Assembly (NCBI RefSeq): GCF_000304315.1
Contig: NC_018485.1
Span: 3,256,501 to 3,320,500 of the forward strand
Reading direction: 5' to 3'
DNA length: 64,000 nucleotides
Origin: Methylocystis sp. SC2
GTDB taxonomy: Bacteria; Pseudomonadota; Alphaproteobacteria; Rhizobiales; Beijerinckiaceae
Shown here: positions 29,101 to 37,029 of the stretch, in pieces
Layout: every line of letters starts with the position of its first letter
How positions within the stretch are numbered: position 1 is the first letter of the stretch
Notes under the pieces: generated by a model
Databases searched by the model: none
Told to the model about the DNA's origin: nothing
The model's input: only the letters and a program-made list of their open reading frames with translations
Position numbers and translations under genes: made by a program

Positions 29101-29506
29101 TCAGGGCGCGGCCGTCCCGCTCGTTGGAAGCAGACCGGCAACGTTGTCTACGAAGCGACGCGCAGTTTGGATTGCGTCTCTGGCGCTTTCGGCAGACACA
29201 TGCGAACCCGGGCCGGTTTCGTAATCGGCAATCGTCTTCAAGTCGTAGGCGCGGGGAAGGAACGATCGTAACGCAATGTCGAAGCGTGGATCATCTTTCA
29301 CGAGCCGCCCAAACTCGCCTTGCACCGTCGAGTGCTTCTTGAACGCGCGTCCCGTGGTCTCGAAGATAAGGGCTTGCGCGGCATGAAACCCAGCCAGGTA
29401 AGCCGTGCGTCCGGCGTCCTCATTCAAGTCGACACGCAGCGTGGCGTCGGCGCGCTCGAGAAGCTCCCGCGATTTTTTTAAGGAAGGGGGCGGCTTCCGG
29501 CGTCAA
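29101..29506 (-). pseudogene. HEPN domain protein, frameshifted near the 5' end
   Basis: The intact part (29101-29427, 108 residues) has the HEPN pattern GRTAYLAGFHAAQALIFETT and RAYDLKTIADYETG. The natural start seems to be TTG 29506, overlapping the MNT stop and giving LTPEAAPFLKK; a run of seven T/A bases (29473-29479) then breaks the frame. Removing one base would join it to SRELLERADATLRVDLNED and restore a standard HEPN of about 135 residues. I see no RX4-6H RNase motif. It could be a true frameshift, slippage or a sequencing error. Confidence 0.7.
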
Positions 29507-29826
29507 AGGTCGACGCCATCGGCGCGGATTTCGTGCATCAAAGGCGTTCGCTCGTCATAGGAACCGGCACGGTAAGGCATGGCATGAATGAACCCGCCTT
29601 CGCTGTAAAGAATGTCCGTCGCGACATCGGCGAGCCGGTTCATTTCCGCAAGCCGGTCGGGCATCTCGTGCAAGAACACCGCGACGTCATAATCGGAATC
29701 CGGCTGGGCGTCGCCGCGTGCGCGTGAACCGAAAAGCACGACGCGCTCAAGCCGGTCGCCGTAGATTTCAGCCACGGCGGCGCGAAAGCCTTTAAGAACA
29801 GGATCGTCCGGCGCTTTCCTAGCCAT
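29503..29826 (-). CDS. MNT-type nucleotidyltransferase (antitoxin-like)
   Basis: A 107-residue minimal nucleotidyltransferase. The signature GSRARGDAQPDSDYDVAVF holds the Gly-Ser and the paired catalytic Asp residues. In MNT/HEPN pairs this protein modifies or neutralises the HEPN partner, whose start overlaps its stop here. The pair lies between the ABC-F gene and a copy of that gene's 3' end, so it may have arrived as one mobile unit. Confidence 0.85.
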   Translation of the reverse strand: MARKAPDDPVLKGFRAAVAEIYGDRLERVVLFGSRARGDAQPDSDYDVAVFLHEMPDRLAEMNRLADVATDILYSEGGFIHAMPYRAGSYDERTPLMHEIRADGVDL

Positions 29827-30335
29827 TTGAATTATATAGCACTATCTGAGGGCGAATTGCTACGTTCTCAACGCAAGCGCGTCACAGGCGCCTTTCGAGT
29901 CGCGCTCCTGCGCCATGCGCGCAAACGCGCGACATTGGACGCGGAACGGCGCCCTCCATGTCGGCGTGGCGACCGGCAATGGCGTCGCCGTCGCGCGCTA
30001 ACCTAACCGCCCGCCGCCGCGAAAGAGCAGTGGCTGGAGCTTGCCGCGGAGGCGGAAGCGTAGCCGCTTCCATGCATCGCATCGCTGAATTCCGCTGCCT
30101 TTCGTCCGGGAGTGGGCGGGCGCAAGGGCTGAACCGCCAGAACTGGCTCAAGCGATTTTCAACTTGGTCAATTGTCACAATTTTGCGAAGAAATGCGTGG
30201 ATATTCATCCTTGGGCTTGTCAAATGACAAAAAATGGGCGAAATTTTTGTTCGATTTCTCTATCAGTTAGCCTTTGCCATACAATAGCACTTCCAACAAT
30301 TGTTCTATGAATGTAAATATTTGGAGCACAAAATC
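29827..30335. other. Intergenic, 509 bp
   Basis: The left part, GC-rich, includes the duplicated ABC-F tail (30010-30063). The right part, from about 30160, turns AT-rich, marking the edge of the segment that holds the next gene. No gene was found. Confidence 0.5.
30010..30063 (+). repeat. Copy of the ABC-F gene 3' end
   Basis: These 54 bp match 29010-29063, the end of the ABC-F gene including its stop codon, with only a few mismatches and no gaps; the core TGGCTGGAGC and GGAGGCGGAAGCGTAG are identical. The two copies are exactly 1000 bp apart and enclose the MNT/HEPN pair. Confidence 0.85.
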
Positions 30336-31112
30336 ATGGCAAGCCCGCCAAATGAAAATCCATCAAATCAAATAACTACCTCAATATCTGTCCTTATGGT
30401 ATTGGGTATCATTGCGATATTAATATCGCTAAATTGGCATAATATTGCATCTACCTATTATAGCAATAATTTGCTGGCATCTTTTATAGAGAATCCAATA
30501 TCATTATTAATTCTAGCATGTATATTAGCCGTCTTAAGCGCTGATTTGCACAACGCAAGTGGGTGGACATCTAGGTTTGCTCCAATTGCAGAGGCAATTG
30601 TCGTTGCTATATTTGTAGGATTTATTATTGAAATACCACATTTTCAGAACATTTTTTTGGACGGGGTTAAAAACACGGTGCGCGATGTGGTTCTGCCCGC
30701 GGCTTCAGGCTTGACTGGCGCGTGGAGATATTCTGCTATATTCGATAAAGAAGAGCATCTCGGCGTAGCTTTTATGGAACAGTCGGGCGATAATATCTAT
30801 ATTCATGGAACACTTGCCCAAACTCGTCGCGATGGAGACCGTGGATCGAATCGGAAACCGCGCGAATGGAGGTCAGAAACGGTTAGCATTAGACGTGACG
30901 GGCCAGTTTGGCGAATATTATTTAAATACAGAATTGATGGGATCGACGATGTATACGGATACTGTAACGTTGTATACACTCAAGGATCTTCTCCACCAAA
31001 AATGACGGGTGCTGACGATCAAATATATCCGGCCGCCGACGGTAAATCGGTTGAATTTGTAGTTATGCATGGCAACATAACGTTTACTAAAATTGTAGAT
31101 GGCAATCAATAA
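30336..31112 (+). CDS. AT-rich orphan membrane protein
   Basis: 258 residues with two or three N-terminal helices (SVLMVLGIIAILISLNW; ISLLILACILAVLSADL; IVVAIFVGFIIEI) and a soluble C-terminal domain of about 130 residues rich in beta-type sequence (AWRYSAIFDKEEHLGVAFME). Base and codon use are far more AT-rich than any neighbour, a sign of recent transfer. The ATG at 30336 follows GGAG by nine bases. I know no family for it; a lipocalin-like sensing domain on a membrane anchor is a guess. It lies beside the MNT/HEPN segment. Confidence 0.65.
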   Translation: MASPPNENPSNQITTSISVLMVLGIIAILISLNWHNIASTYYSNNLLASFIENPISLLILACILAVLSADLHNASGWTSRFAPIAEAIVVAIFVGFIIEIPHFQNIFLDGVKNTVRDVVLPAASGLTGAWRYSAIFDKEEHLGVAFMEQSGDNIYIHGTLAQTRRDGDRGSNRKPREWRSETVSIRRDGPVWRILFKYRIDGIDDVYGYCNVVYTQGSSPPKMTGADDQIYPAADGKSVEFVVMHGNITFTKIVDGNQ

Positions 31113-31438
31113 TCGTTAGATATTGAGTTGGCATTTCGAATGTCTTACTCTCTATTGCCTTACTCTTCTATTGCCTTACTCTTTTCAAGACGCTCAGCAA
31201 AATTACCTGTTGAAATAGTTTAAGAATTGTCGCCCTGAATTGGCGTCTGAGTTGCAAGTCGTTGCGACAAGCCGAGCGTTCGAAACGATTTTCGTCGGTG
31301 GTGCAACTCTTCGGTATTATTGAGCGTGGCGAATCGGCGCACGGAAGCGTCGCACAGAGAAAGCATGATGCGCTGCTGTATGTCTCGATTTCTCCGGGCC
31401 GCACTCTCCCGAAAGCGGGAGGGCGCGAAATCACAACG
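31113..31438. other. Intergenic, 326 bp
   Basis: Starts with the 16-bp direct repeats and returns to high GC by about 31320. A reading frame of about 100 codons on the minus strand shows no coding character. A small hairpin, CTCCCG/CGGGAG, lies near 31410. Confidence 0.4.
31151..31182 (+). repeat. 16-bp direct repeat, two units
   Basis: TCTATTGCCTTACTCT occurs twice in tandem without mismatch, and a partial third copy (CTTACTC) lies just before. It is in the AT-rich tail after the orphan membrane gene. Confidence 0.8.
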
Positions 31439-31741
31439 TCAATCTGCGCCTTCGGGATGGCGGCGCAGATAGTCCGCCACAAAAGAGCAGTCGCCCCGAA
31501 CCTTCAACCCGCGCGCCCGCGCAAATTCCAGCGCGTTGCGGATCAGCTCCGACGCGACGCCCTGGCCCTGTAGCGCCGGCGGCGTCTGCGTCGAGGTGAA
31601 GACCATCACGTCATTGTCGATGCGGTAATAGGCGAGCGCCGTCTCGCCATCGATGTCGAGTTCGAAGCGGCTGAACTCGGGATTGTCGCGGACGCTTCCC
31701 CAGTTCTGTCTGGCCGCCGGCGCTCCTTTAGCCTTGCCCAT
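31439..31741 (-). CDS. GNAT family N-acetyltransferase (YidJ-like)
   Basis: About 100 residues, the short GCN5-related type. The beta-strand pattern [21 protein letters not shown] is followed by the acetyl-CoA loop [10 protein letters not shown] and a C-terminal [13 protein letters not shown]. The substrate is unknown. I chose the ATG at 31741, preceded by GGGCGAGG; the frame continues upstream through a 12-bp repeat that would encode GKAVG-type repeats and is probably not translated. Confidence 0.85.
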   Translation of the reverse strand: MGKAKGAPAARQNWGSVRDNPEFSRFELDIDGETALAYYRIDNDVMVFTSTQTPPALQGQGVASELIRNALEFARARGLKVRGDCSFVADYLRRHPEGAD

Positions 31742-31750
31742 CGCCTCGCC

Positions 31751-31799
31751 CACAGCCTTGCCCAATAGCCCTGCCCACAGCCTTGCCCACAGCCTTGCC
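31751..31799. repeat. 12-bp tandem repeat
   Basis: Units of CACAGCCTTGCC, three perfect and one 13-bp variant (CAATAGCCCTGCC), lie just upstream of the GNAT start. Degenerate related units extend on both sides. Confidence 0.75.
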
Positions 31800-31976
31800 C
31801 ATGCCGGCCTTCTCAAGCGTTCATGCTCCGAAATGGGCGCGCGCGGCCAAAAAGGAAGGGCGCCTGCCGCTTGCGTTTTCGGCCGCGCCGGGGTTCAACA
31901 GCCTCGCCCGCGCCGTTGGCTCGGGCGGCGGACAGGCTATGCTCGCCGCGCCCCGATTCGCCCAACCGGATTCCAC

Positions 31977-33317
31977 ATGCGCCTGTCCCGCTATTTCCTG
32001 CCCATTTTGCGCGAGACCCCGAAAGAGGCCGAGATCGTCTCGCACCGGCTGATGCTGCGGGCGGGCATGATCCGACAGGAATCGGCCGGCATTTACGCCT
32101 GGCTGCCGCTCGGATTGCGCGTGCTCAACAAGATCAACGCCATCATCCGCGAGGAGCAGACCCGCGCCGGCGCCATCGAATGTCTGATGCCGACCATCCA
32201 GCCCGCCGATCTGTGGCGCGAGTCGGGGCGCTATGACGCCTATGGCAAGGAAATGCTGCGCATCGCCGACCGCCACGACCGCGAGATGCTCTACGGCCCC
32301 ACCAATGAAGAGATGATCACGGAAATCTTTCGCGCCTATGTGCGCTCCTATAAGGATTTGCCGCTCAATCTCTTTCATATTCAGTGGAAGTTTCGCGACG
32401 AGGTGCGGCCGCGTTTCGGCGTGATGCGCTCGCGCGAATTCTTGATGAAGGACGCCTATTCCTTCGATCTCACAGCCGAGGCCGGCCAGCATTCCTACAA
32501 CAAGATGTTCGTCGCCTATCTGCGCACCTTCGCGCGCCTGGGCCTGACCGCCATTCCAATGGCGGCGGAGTCGGGCCCGATCGGCGGCAACAGCCATGAG
32601 TTCATCATCCTCGCGTCGACCGGCGAAAGCGAAGTCTTTTGCCACAAGGATTTTCTGTCCTTCGCGCCGCCGCCCGTCTCGGTCGATTTCGACGATGCGG
32701 CGGGTCTGCAGGGAATCGTCGACAAATGGACCAGCCGCTATGCGGCGACGAGCGAGATGCACGATGAGGCCGCCTTCGCCGCCGTTGCCGAGGACGCCCG
32801 GGTCGCGGCGCGCGGCATCGAGGTCGGCCATATTTTCTACTTCGGAACCAAATATTCCGAGCCGATGAAGGCCGTCGTCAACGGACCGGACGGCAAGGAG
32901 GTCGTCGTGCAAATGGGTTCCTACGGCATCGGGCCGTCGCGCCTCGCCGCCGCCATTATCGAGGCGGGCCATGACGACAACGGCGTGATCTGGCCGGAAT
33001 CCGTCGCGCCGTTCCATGTCGGGGTCGCCGATCTGAAGGTCGGAGACCCGGCGACGGGCAAGGTCTGCGCCGATCTCGTGGCGCAGCTCGAGAACGCTGG
33101 ACTGGACGTGCTGCATGACGACCGCGACGAACGCCCCGGCGCGAAATTCGCCACGCTCGATCTCATCGGTCTGCCCTGGCAGGTTCTGGTCGGACCCAAG
33201 GGCCTGGCCGAGGGCAGGGTGGAGGTGAAGCAGCGCCGCACCGGAGAGCGGGAGCTTCTCACGCCGCAGGACGCCGTCACCCGCATCGTCGCCGCAATGC
33301 GACAGGCTCAGGCATGA
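31977..33317 (+). CDS. proS: Prolyl-tRNA synthetase, short bacterial form
   Basis: Charges tRNA-Pro. At 446 residues it is the ProS type typical of alphaproteobacteria, without the editing insertion of the long form. Class II motifs are visible: motif 2 in [21 protein letters not shown] (split here for length: [10 protein letters not shown], then [10 protein letters not shown]), motif 3 in [10 protein letters not shown], and a C-terminal anticodon-binding domain near [15 protein letters not shown]. The ATG at 31977 gives the usual MRLSRYFLP start. Its stop overlaps the lolC start. Confidence 0.96.
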   Translation: MRLSRYFLPILRETPKEAEIVSHRLMLRAGMIRQESAGIYAWLPLGLRVLNKINAIIREEQTRAGAIECLMPTIQPADLWRESGRYDAYGKEMLRIADRHDREMLYGPTNEEMITEIFRAYVRSYKDLPLNLFHIQWKFRDEVRPRFGVMRSREFLMKDAYSFDLTAEAGQHSYNKMFVAYLRTFARLGLTAIPMAAESGPIGGNSHEFIILASTGESEVFCHKDFLSFAPPPVSVDFDDAAGLQGIVDKWTSRYAATSEMHDEAAFAAVAEDARVAARGIEVGHIFYFGTKYSEPMKAVVNGPDGKEVVVQMGSYGIGPSRLAAAIIEAGHDDNGVIWPESVAPFHVGVADLKVGDPATGKVCADLVAQLENAGLDVLHDDRDERPGAKFATLDLIGLPWQVLVGPKGLAEGRVEVKQRRTGERELLTPQDAVTRIVAAMRQAQA

Positions 33318-34621
33318 CCGAAGCGGCGCAACCGGCAAAAAGCGCCGGCGCGGCACAACCGGCAAGAGGCGCCGGGGCCTTTTCGGCCTTTGAGCGGATG
33401 GTGGCGCTGCGCTATCTGCGCGCCCGTCGCGCCGACGGCTTCGTCTCGGTCATCGCCGGCTTTTCGTTCCTCGGCATCATGCTGGGCGTCGCGACCCTCA
33501 TCGTCGTCACGTCGGTGATGAACGGATTCCATCGCGAGCTGATGGACAAGATCATCGGCATCAACGGCCACGCATTCTTGCAGGCGGTGGAGACTCCGTT
33601 CACGGATTGGGACCGGGTGTCCGCGAAGACGGCGAAGCTGCCCGGCGTCCAGCTCGCCATTCCCATGGTCGAGGGCGCGGCCGGCATATCGACGCAGTTC
33701 GGCCAATCGGGCGTGCTTGTGCGCGGCGTGCGCGAGAAGGACCTGACGCGGCTCCCCGGCGTCGCGGGCAACGTCAAGAGCGGCGCGCTCGCGGGATTCG
33801 ACAAGGCCGGCGGCGTCGCCATCGGCCAGCGGTTGGCGGAGACGCTCGGCGTCGGCGTCGGCGATCCGGTCAGCCTGCTCATCGCCAAGGGGGTGCAGAC
33901 GCCTTTCGGGGTCGCCCCGCGCATCAAAGCCTACAAAGTCGTTGCGATCTTCTCGATCGGCATGTCCGAATTCGATAGCGTCTTCGTCTATATGCCGCTC
34001 ACAGAGGCGCAGCTCTTCTTCAACAGGGAGAATGAGGCGACGGTCGTCGAAGCTTTCGTCGCTGATCCCGAGAAGATGGACGATTTTCGCATCAGCGTCG
34101 AAAAATCCATCGACCGGCCGCTGATCGTCACCGACTGGCGCCAGCGCAACAAGACGTTCTTCGACACGCTGCAGGTCGAAAAGAACATTCTTTTCATCAT
34201 TCTCGCTTTGATCGTCGTGGTCGCGGCCTTCAACATCATCTCCGGGTTGACGATGCTCGTGAAGGACAAGACTCAGGACATCGCCATATTGCGCACGATG
34301 GGCGCGACGCGGGGCGCGGTCCTGCGCGTGTTCCTGATCATCGGGGCTTCGATCGGCGTCGTCGGCACGCTGGCCGGATTTGCGCTAGGTCTGGCGCTGG
34401 CGAAAAATCTCGACACGATCCGCGTCGGGGTCAATAAGCTGTTCGACGCCAATCTCTTCCCCGCGGAGTTCTATTTTCTCTCGCGGCTGCCGGCGATCGT
34501 CGACCCGCGCGAGGTGACGGCGATTGTGGCGCTGACGCTCACGCTCGCCGTTCTCGCCTCGATCTATCCAGCCTGGAAAGCCGCATCGCTCGATCCGATC
34601 GAAGCGCTGCGGCACGAGTAG
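33314..34621 (+). CDS. lolC: Lipoprotein-releasing ABC transporter permease (LolC/LolE)
   Basis: Inner-membrane permease that hands mature lipoproteins to the periplasmic carrier. The 435-residue protein has an N-terminal helix ([20 protein letters not shown]), a large periplasmic domain, and three C-terminal helices of the FtsX type ([20 protein letters not shown] and beyond). ATGA overlap with proS and a 5-bp gap to lolD show one operon. As in most alphaproteobacteria, a single LolC/E-type permease is present here, probably acting as a homodimer. Confidence 0.93.
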   Translation: MTEAAQPAKSAGAAQPARGAGAFSAFERMVALRYLRARRADGFVSVIAGFSFLGIMLGVATLIVVTSVMNGFHRELMDKIIGINGHAFLQAVETPFTDWDRVSAKTAKLPGVQLAIPMVEGAAGISTQFGQSGVLVRGVREKDLTRLPGVAGNVKSGALAGFDKAGGVAIGQRLAETLGVGVGDPVSLLIAKGVQTPFGVAPRIKAYKVVAIFSIGMSEFDSVFVYMPLTEAQLFFNRENEATVVEAFVADPEKMDDFRISVEKSIDRPLIVTDWRQRNKTFFDTLQVEKNILFIILALIVVVAAFNIISGLTMLVKDKTQDIAILRTMGATRGAVLRVFLIIGASIGVVGTLAGFALGLALAKNLDTIRVGVNKLFDANLFPAEFYFLSRLPAIVDPREVTAIVALTLTLAVLASIYPAWKAASLDPIEALRHE

Positions 34622-34626
34622 TCGCG

Positions 34627-35310
34627 ATGAGCGAGGCCGTTCTCGAACTCCGCAGCATTGCCCGCCACTACCGCGAGGGCGCGGCGCGGCTCGACATTCT
34701 GATGGACGTCAATCTGTCAATCTATCCGGGCGAGACGGTCGCGCTGCTGGCGCCGTCCGGCGCCGGCAAGTCGACGCTCCTCCATATCGCCGGACTCCTG
34801 GAGCGCCAGGACGGCGGCGAAGTGCTGATCGCAAATGCGCCGACGTCGCGCATGTCCGACGTCGAGCGTACGCGGCTGCGGCGCGCCACTGTCGGCTTCA
34901 TCTATCAGTTCCATCATCTGCTGCCGGAGTTCTCGGCGCTCGAGAATGTGGCGCTGCCGCAGATGATCAATGGCTTGAGCGGCAACGAAGCGCGCCTGCG
35001 GGCGCAACAGCTGCTCGACTATTTGCGGCTCGGACCGCGCGCATCGCACCGGCCGTCGGAGCTTTCCGGCGGCGAACAGCAGCGCGTCGCCATCGCCCGC
35101 GCCGTCGCGAACGCGCCGCATCTTCTGCTTGCCGACGAGCCGACCGGCAATCTCGATCCGCGCACCGCGGAGCATGTTTTCGGGACGTTGTTGGCGCTCG
35201 CCCGCAGCACCGGACTGGCGGCGCTCATCGCGACTCACAATCTGGAGCTCGCCAAACAAATGGACCGCCGCGTAACTTTACGCGACGGTCGAGTGGAGCT
35301 GTTAAGCTGA
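34627..35310 (+). CDS. lolD: Lipoprotein-releasing ABC transporter ATPase LolD
   Basis: A 227-residue ATPase that powers lipoprotein release. Walker A is [12 protein letters not shown], the Q-loop region is [18 protein letters not shown] (typical of LolD), the signature is [14 protein letters not shown] and Walker B is [12 protein letters not shown]. It directly follows the permease gene. Confidence 0.95.
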   Translation: MSEAVLELRSIARHYREGAARLDILMDVNLSIYPGETVALLAPSGAGKSTLLHIAGLLERQDGGEVLIANAPTSRMSDVERTRLRRATVGFIYQFHHLLPEFSALENVALPQMINGLSGNEARLRAQQLLDYLRLGPRASHRPSELSGGEQQRVAIARAVANAPHLLLADEPTGNLDPRTAEHVFGTLLALARSTGLAALIATHNLELAKQMDRRVTLRDGRVELLS

Positions 35311-35317
35311 AGTAGCC

Positions 35318-35893
35318 TTAAGCCTTCGTCGTGGGCTTCTTGCCCATGAACTGGTTCTTGTACCAGAGGCCGAAGCCGACCACCGCCAGGGCCCCGAAGA
35401 ACACGGCGATCGTAATCTCCCTGGTCTGGGTCAAGCCGACGGAGAAGGGGAAGCGCGCGACATATTCTTTCGCGCCATCGTCGCTTCTCGCCTTCACCAG
35501 TCCGATGAACTTGCCTTCCTGCGGAAAGACGTGTTCGAAGGTGAGCGTGCCGGACTTATACTTTTTCGGGGGAGAGTAATACTCCGTATTCGCCTCGAGA
35601 TTTTCATTGTCGTCCTTCTGGCCGACGTCGCGGACGACGCGCATCTCGAGATTCATGTCACGCAGCTCGTCCTGCTGCGCATCCAGGGTGATGATGGTGG
35701 GCCCGGCGTCCGGAATATCGTCGCAAAACTGCTCACGCGACTTTTGCGGCTGATACCCCGTGAACGTCATCGTGTCCGGGCCGAGTTTCATCAGGCATTG
35801 GCCCTGGTTGACGCCGACGTCGCCATGGGCGTGCGCTTGCGTGATCCAGCCGGCCGCCGCGAACAGCATGGCGGCGAAAAATCGCATGATCAT
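35318..35893 (-). CDS. Exported, membrane-anchored hypothetical protein
   Basis: A 191-residue protein with a signal peptide ending TQAHA-HGDVG, a periplasmic domain and a C-terminal helix (EITIAVFFGALAVVGFGLW) followed by a basic cytoplasmic tail. The segments CLMKLGPDTMTFTGYQP, FCDDIPDAGPTIITL and LEMRVVRDVG resemble a family I recall from methane- and ammonia-oxidising bacteria, of unknown function. After cleavage, the mature N-terminus would be His, as in copper proteins with a histidine brace. The start at MIMRFFAAM fits the signal peptide; a longer frame reaches 35983. Confidence 0.72.
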   Translation of the reverse strand: MIMRFFAAMLFAAAGWITQAHAHGDVGVNQGQCLMKLGPDTMTFTGYQPQKSREQFCDDIPDAGPTIITLDAQQDELRDMNLEMRVVRDVGQKDDNENLEANTEYYSPPKKYKSGTLTFEHVFPQEGKFIGLVKARSDDGAKEYVARFPFSVGLTQTREITIAVFFGALAVVGFGLWYKNQFMGKKPTTKA

Positions 35894-36306
35894 CTGGTTT
35901 TCTCCCTTCTGAACTGGCCGCTCTGCGATGAGCAGTCTCTTATTGGCGCGCAGTCCGGTTTCGACGCGCCAGTTTTCGCACACCCTTTGAGCGAATGCGA
36001 GCTTCGAGCGAATGCGAGCTGCGACGAGCGAGATTCCGGAGCCTCCAGCAGCGCTCTAGTTAATATAAATCAGCTGCGCCCACTTGTCCCGCGACCAAGG
36101 GCCACACGCGCTCGAAAAAGTCTGTGCAGCCCATTTATTGTACAATCCCGTCGCCTGACGATGATTTTTTCGTAAGGTTCGCGTGTCAGAGAAGTTGCTT
36201 AAGCGTCATGCACTTGGCGTAACTTCGGCGCAATTTCAAGGCAATCATCAGCGCCAGGGTTGGCGAAGTTAAATTTTCATTTAACTTAATCAAGCCTTCA
36301 CAAACT
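35894..36306. other. Intergenic, 413 bp
   Basis: Between two divergent genes, so both promoters should lie here. It becomes AT-rich from about 36130 onward (for example TTAAATTTTCATTTAACTTAA near 36270 in shorter form), with no repeat or RNA that I can name. A duplicated GCGAATGCGAGCT motif occurs near 35995 and 36010. Confidence 0.4.
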
Positions 36307-37011
36307 ATGGCGGGAAACATGTTGAACTTTCCTTATCTGCGTGACCAAGCTGAACTTTCTGTGACCGGCGGCTGTCTTTCGACCATATGGTTGAAAGAGC
36401 ACCAGGCTCTAGTATTGCGCAAGACTCGTCCGGGTTTTGACGCGCCCACGATCCGTACAATTACAGCCATATTGTCGGCGATCGACCGAGGCGAGCTGAA
36501 CGAACTGCGCTACATCGTCTACGATTTCGCCCATGGCGCGCGAGAGGCGCCAAGGCCGGCGCAGGGTTTTGGAGAGATGGCCGCCGAAAATTCCGAGCTG
36601 ATCGTCGATACGCCGGTGATCACGCTCGCCTGGGCGCGTGGCCTCATGACCGGCTCCGATTTCGACTTCGCGATGCATTGCTCCGGCATCGTCGCCGAAA
36701 GGGACGCGCAATTCTCGTTCTCGGGAGATCCCTCCGATCTCCTGGGGCTTTACGCCGCAGTCGGTCGGACGTTGGGCTTCGTGAAGGCCGAGCGTCTGAT
36801 GGACAGCAATGCGGTGCTCTCTGCGGAAGACGCGCACGAACTGCTGATCGTCAGAAACGTCGTCGAACCGCAGCCCGGCGCCGCTGCGATAGAGCGCTAT
36901 CTGGCCCAATTCGGCCGGCGCTATAACGCGTCGCACGCGATATTTCGCGCGCAACGTATGGTGCAGCCGGGGGTCGATCGGCGCAGCCTGGTGGCGCTTG
37001 AGCGCAACTGA
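36307..37011 (+). CDS. Divergent crotonase-fold protein
   Basis: A 234-residue protein that looks like a distant enoyl-CoA hydratase/isomerase relative: LRYIVYDFAHG corresponds to the strand before the oxyanion loop, VITLAWARGLMTGSDFDFAM to the second oxyanion helix, and GIVAERDAQFSFSGDPSD to the following strand and active-site region. The glutamates of RpfF-type enzymes are not clearly present. It faces the rpfF-GGDEF/EAL operon tail to tail. It may act on fatty acyl substrates linked to that signal, or be a non-catalytic partner; both are guesses. ATG 36319 is a possible alternative start. Confidence 0.65.
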   Translation: MAGNMLNFPYLRDQAELSVTGGCLSTIWLKEHQALVLRKTRPGFDAPTIRTITAILSAIDRGELNELRYIVYDFAHGAREAPRPAQGFGEMAAENSELIVDTPVITLAWARGLMTGSDFDFAMHCSGIVAERDAQFSFSGDPSDLLGLYAAVGRTLGFVKAERLMDSNAVLSAEDAHELLIVRNVVEPQPGAAAIERYLAQFGRRYNASHAIFRAQRMVQPGVDRRSLVALERN

Positions 37012-37029
37012 GGCCGGCTGGCGAAATCC

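Noticed and set aside
27021..29141. 706-codon open frame on the minus strand
   Set aside because: Antisense to the ABC-F gene and crosses tRNA-Glu; no recognisable protein.
31168..31482. Possible 104-residue gene on the minus strand
   Set aside because: No ribosome site, no family pattern, and it crosses the boundary between AT-rich and GC-rich DNA; I could not support it as a gene or a named remnant.
36112..36125. 14-bp match to part of the element at 25086-25202 (TCGAAAAAGTCTGT)
   Set aside because: The match stops after 14 bases and none of the other parts of the element are present, so it is not a copy.
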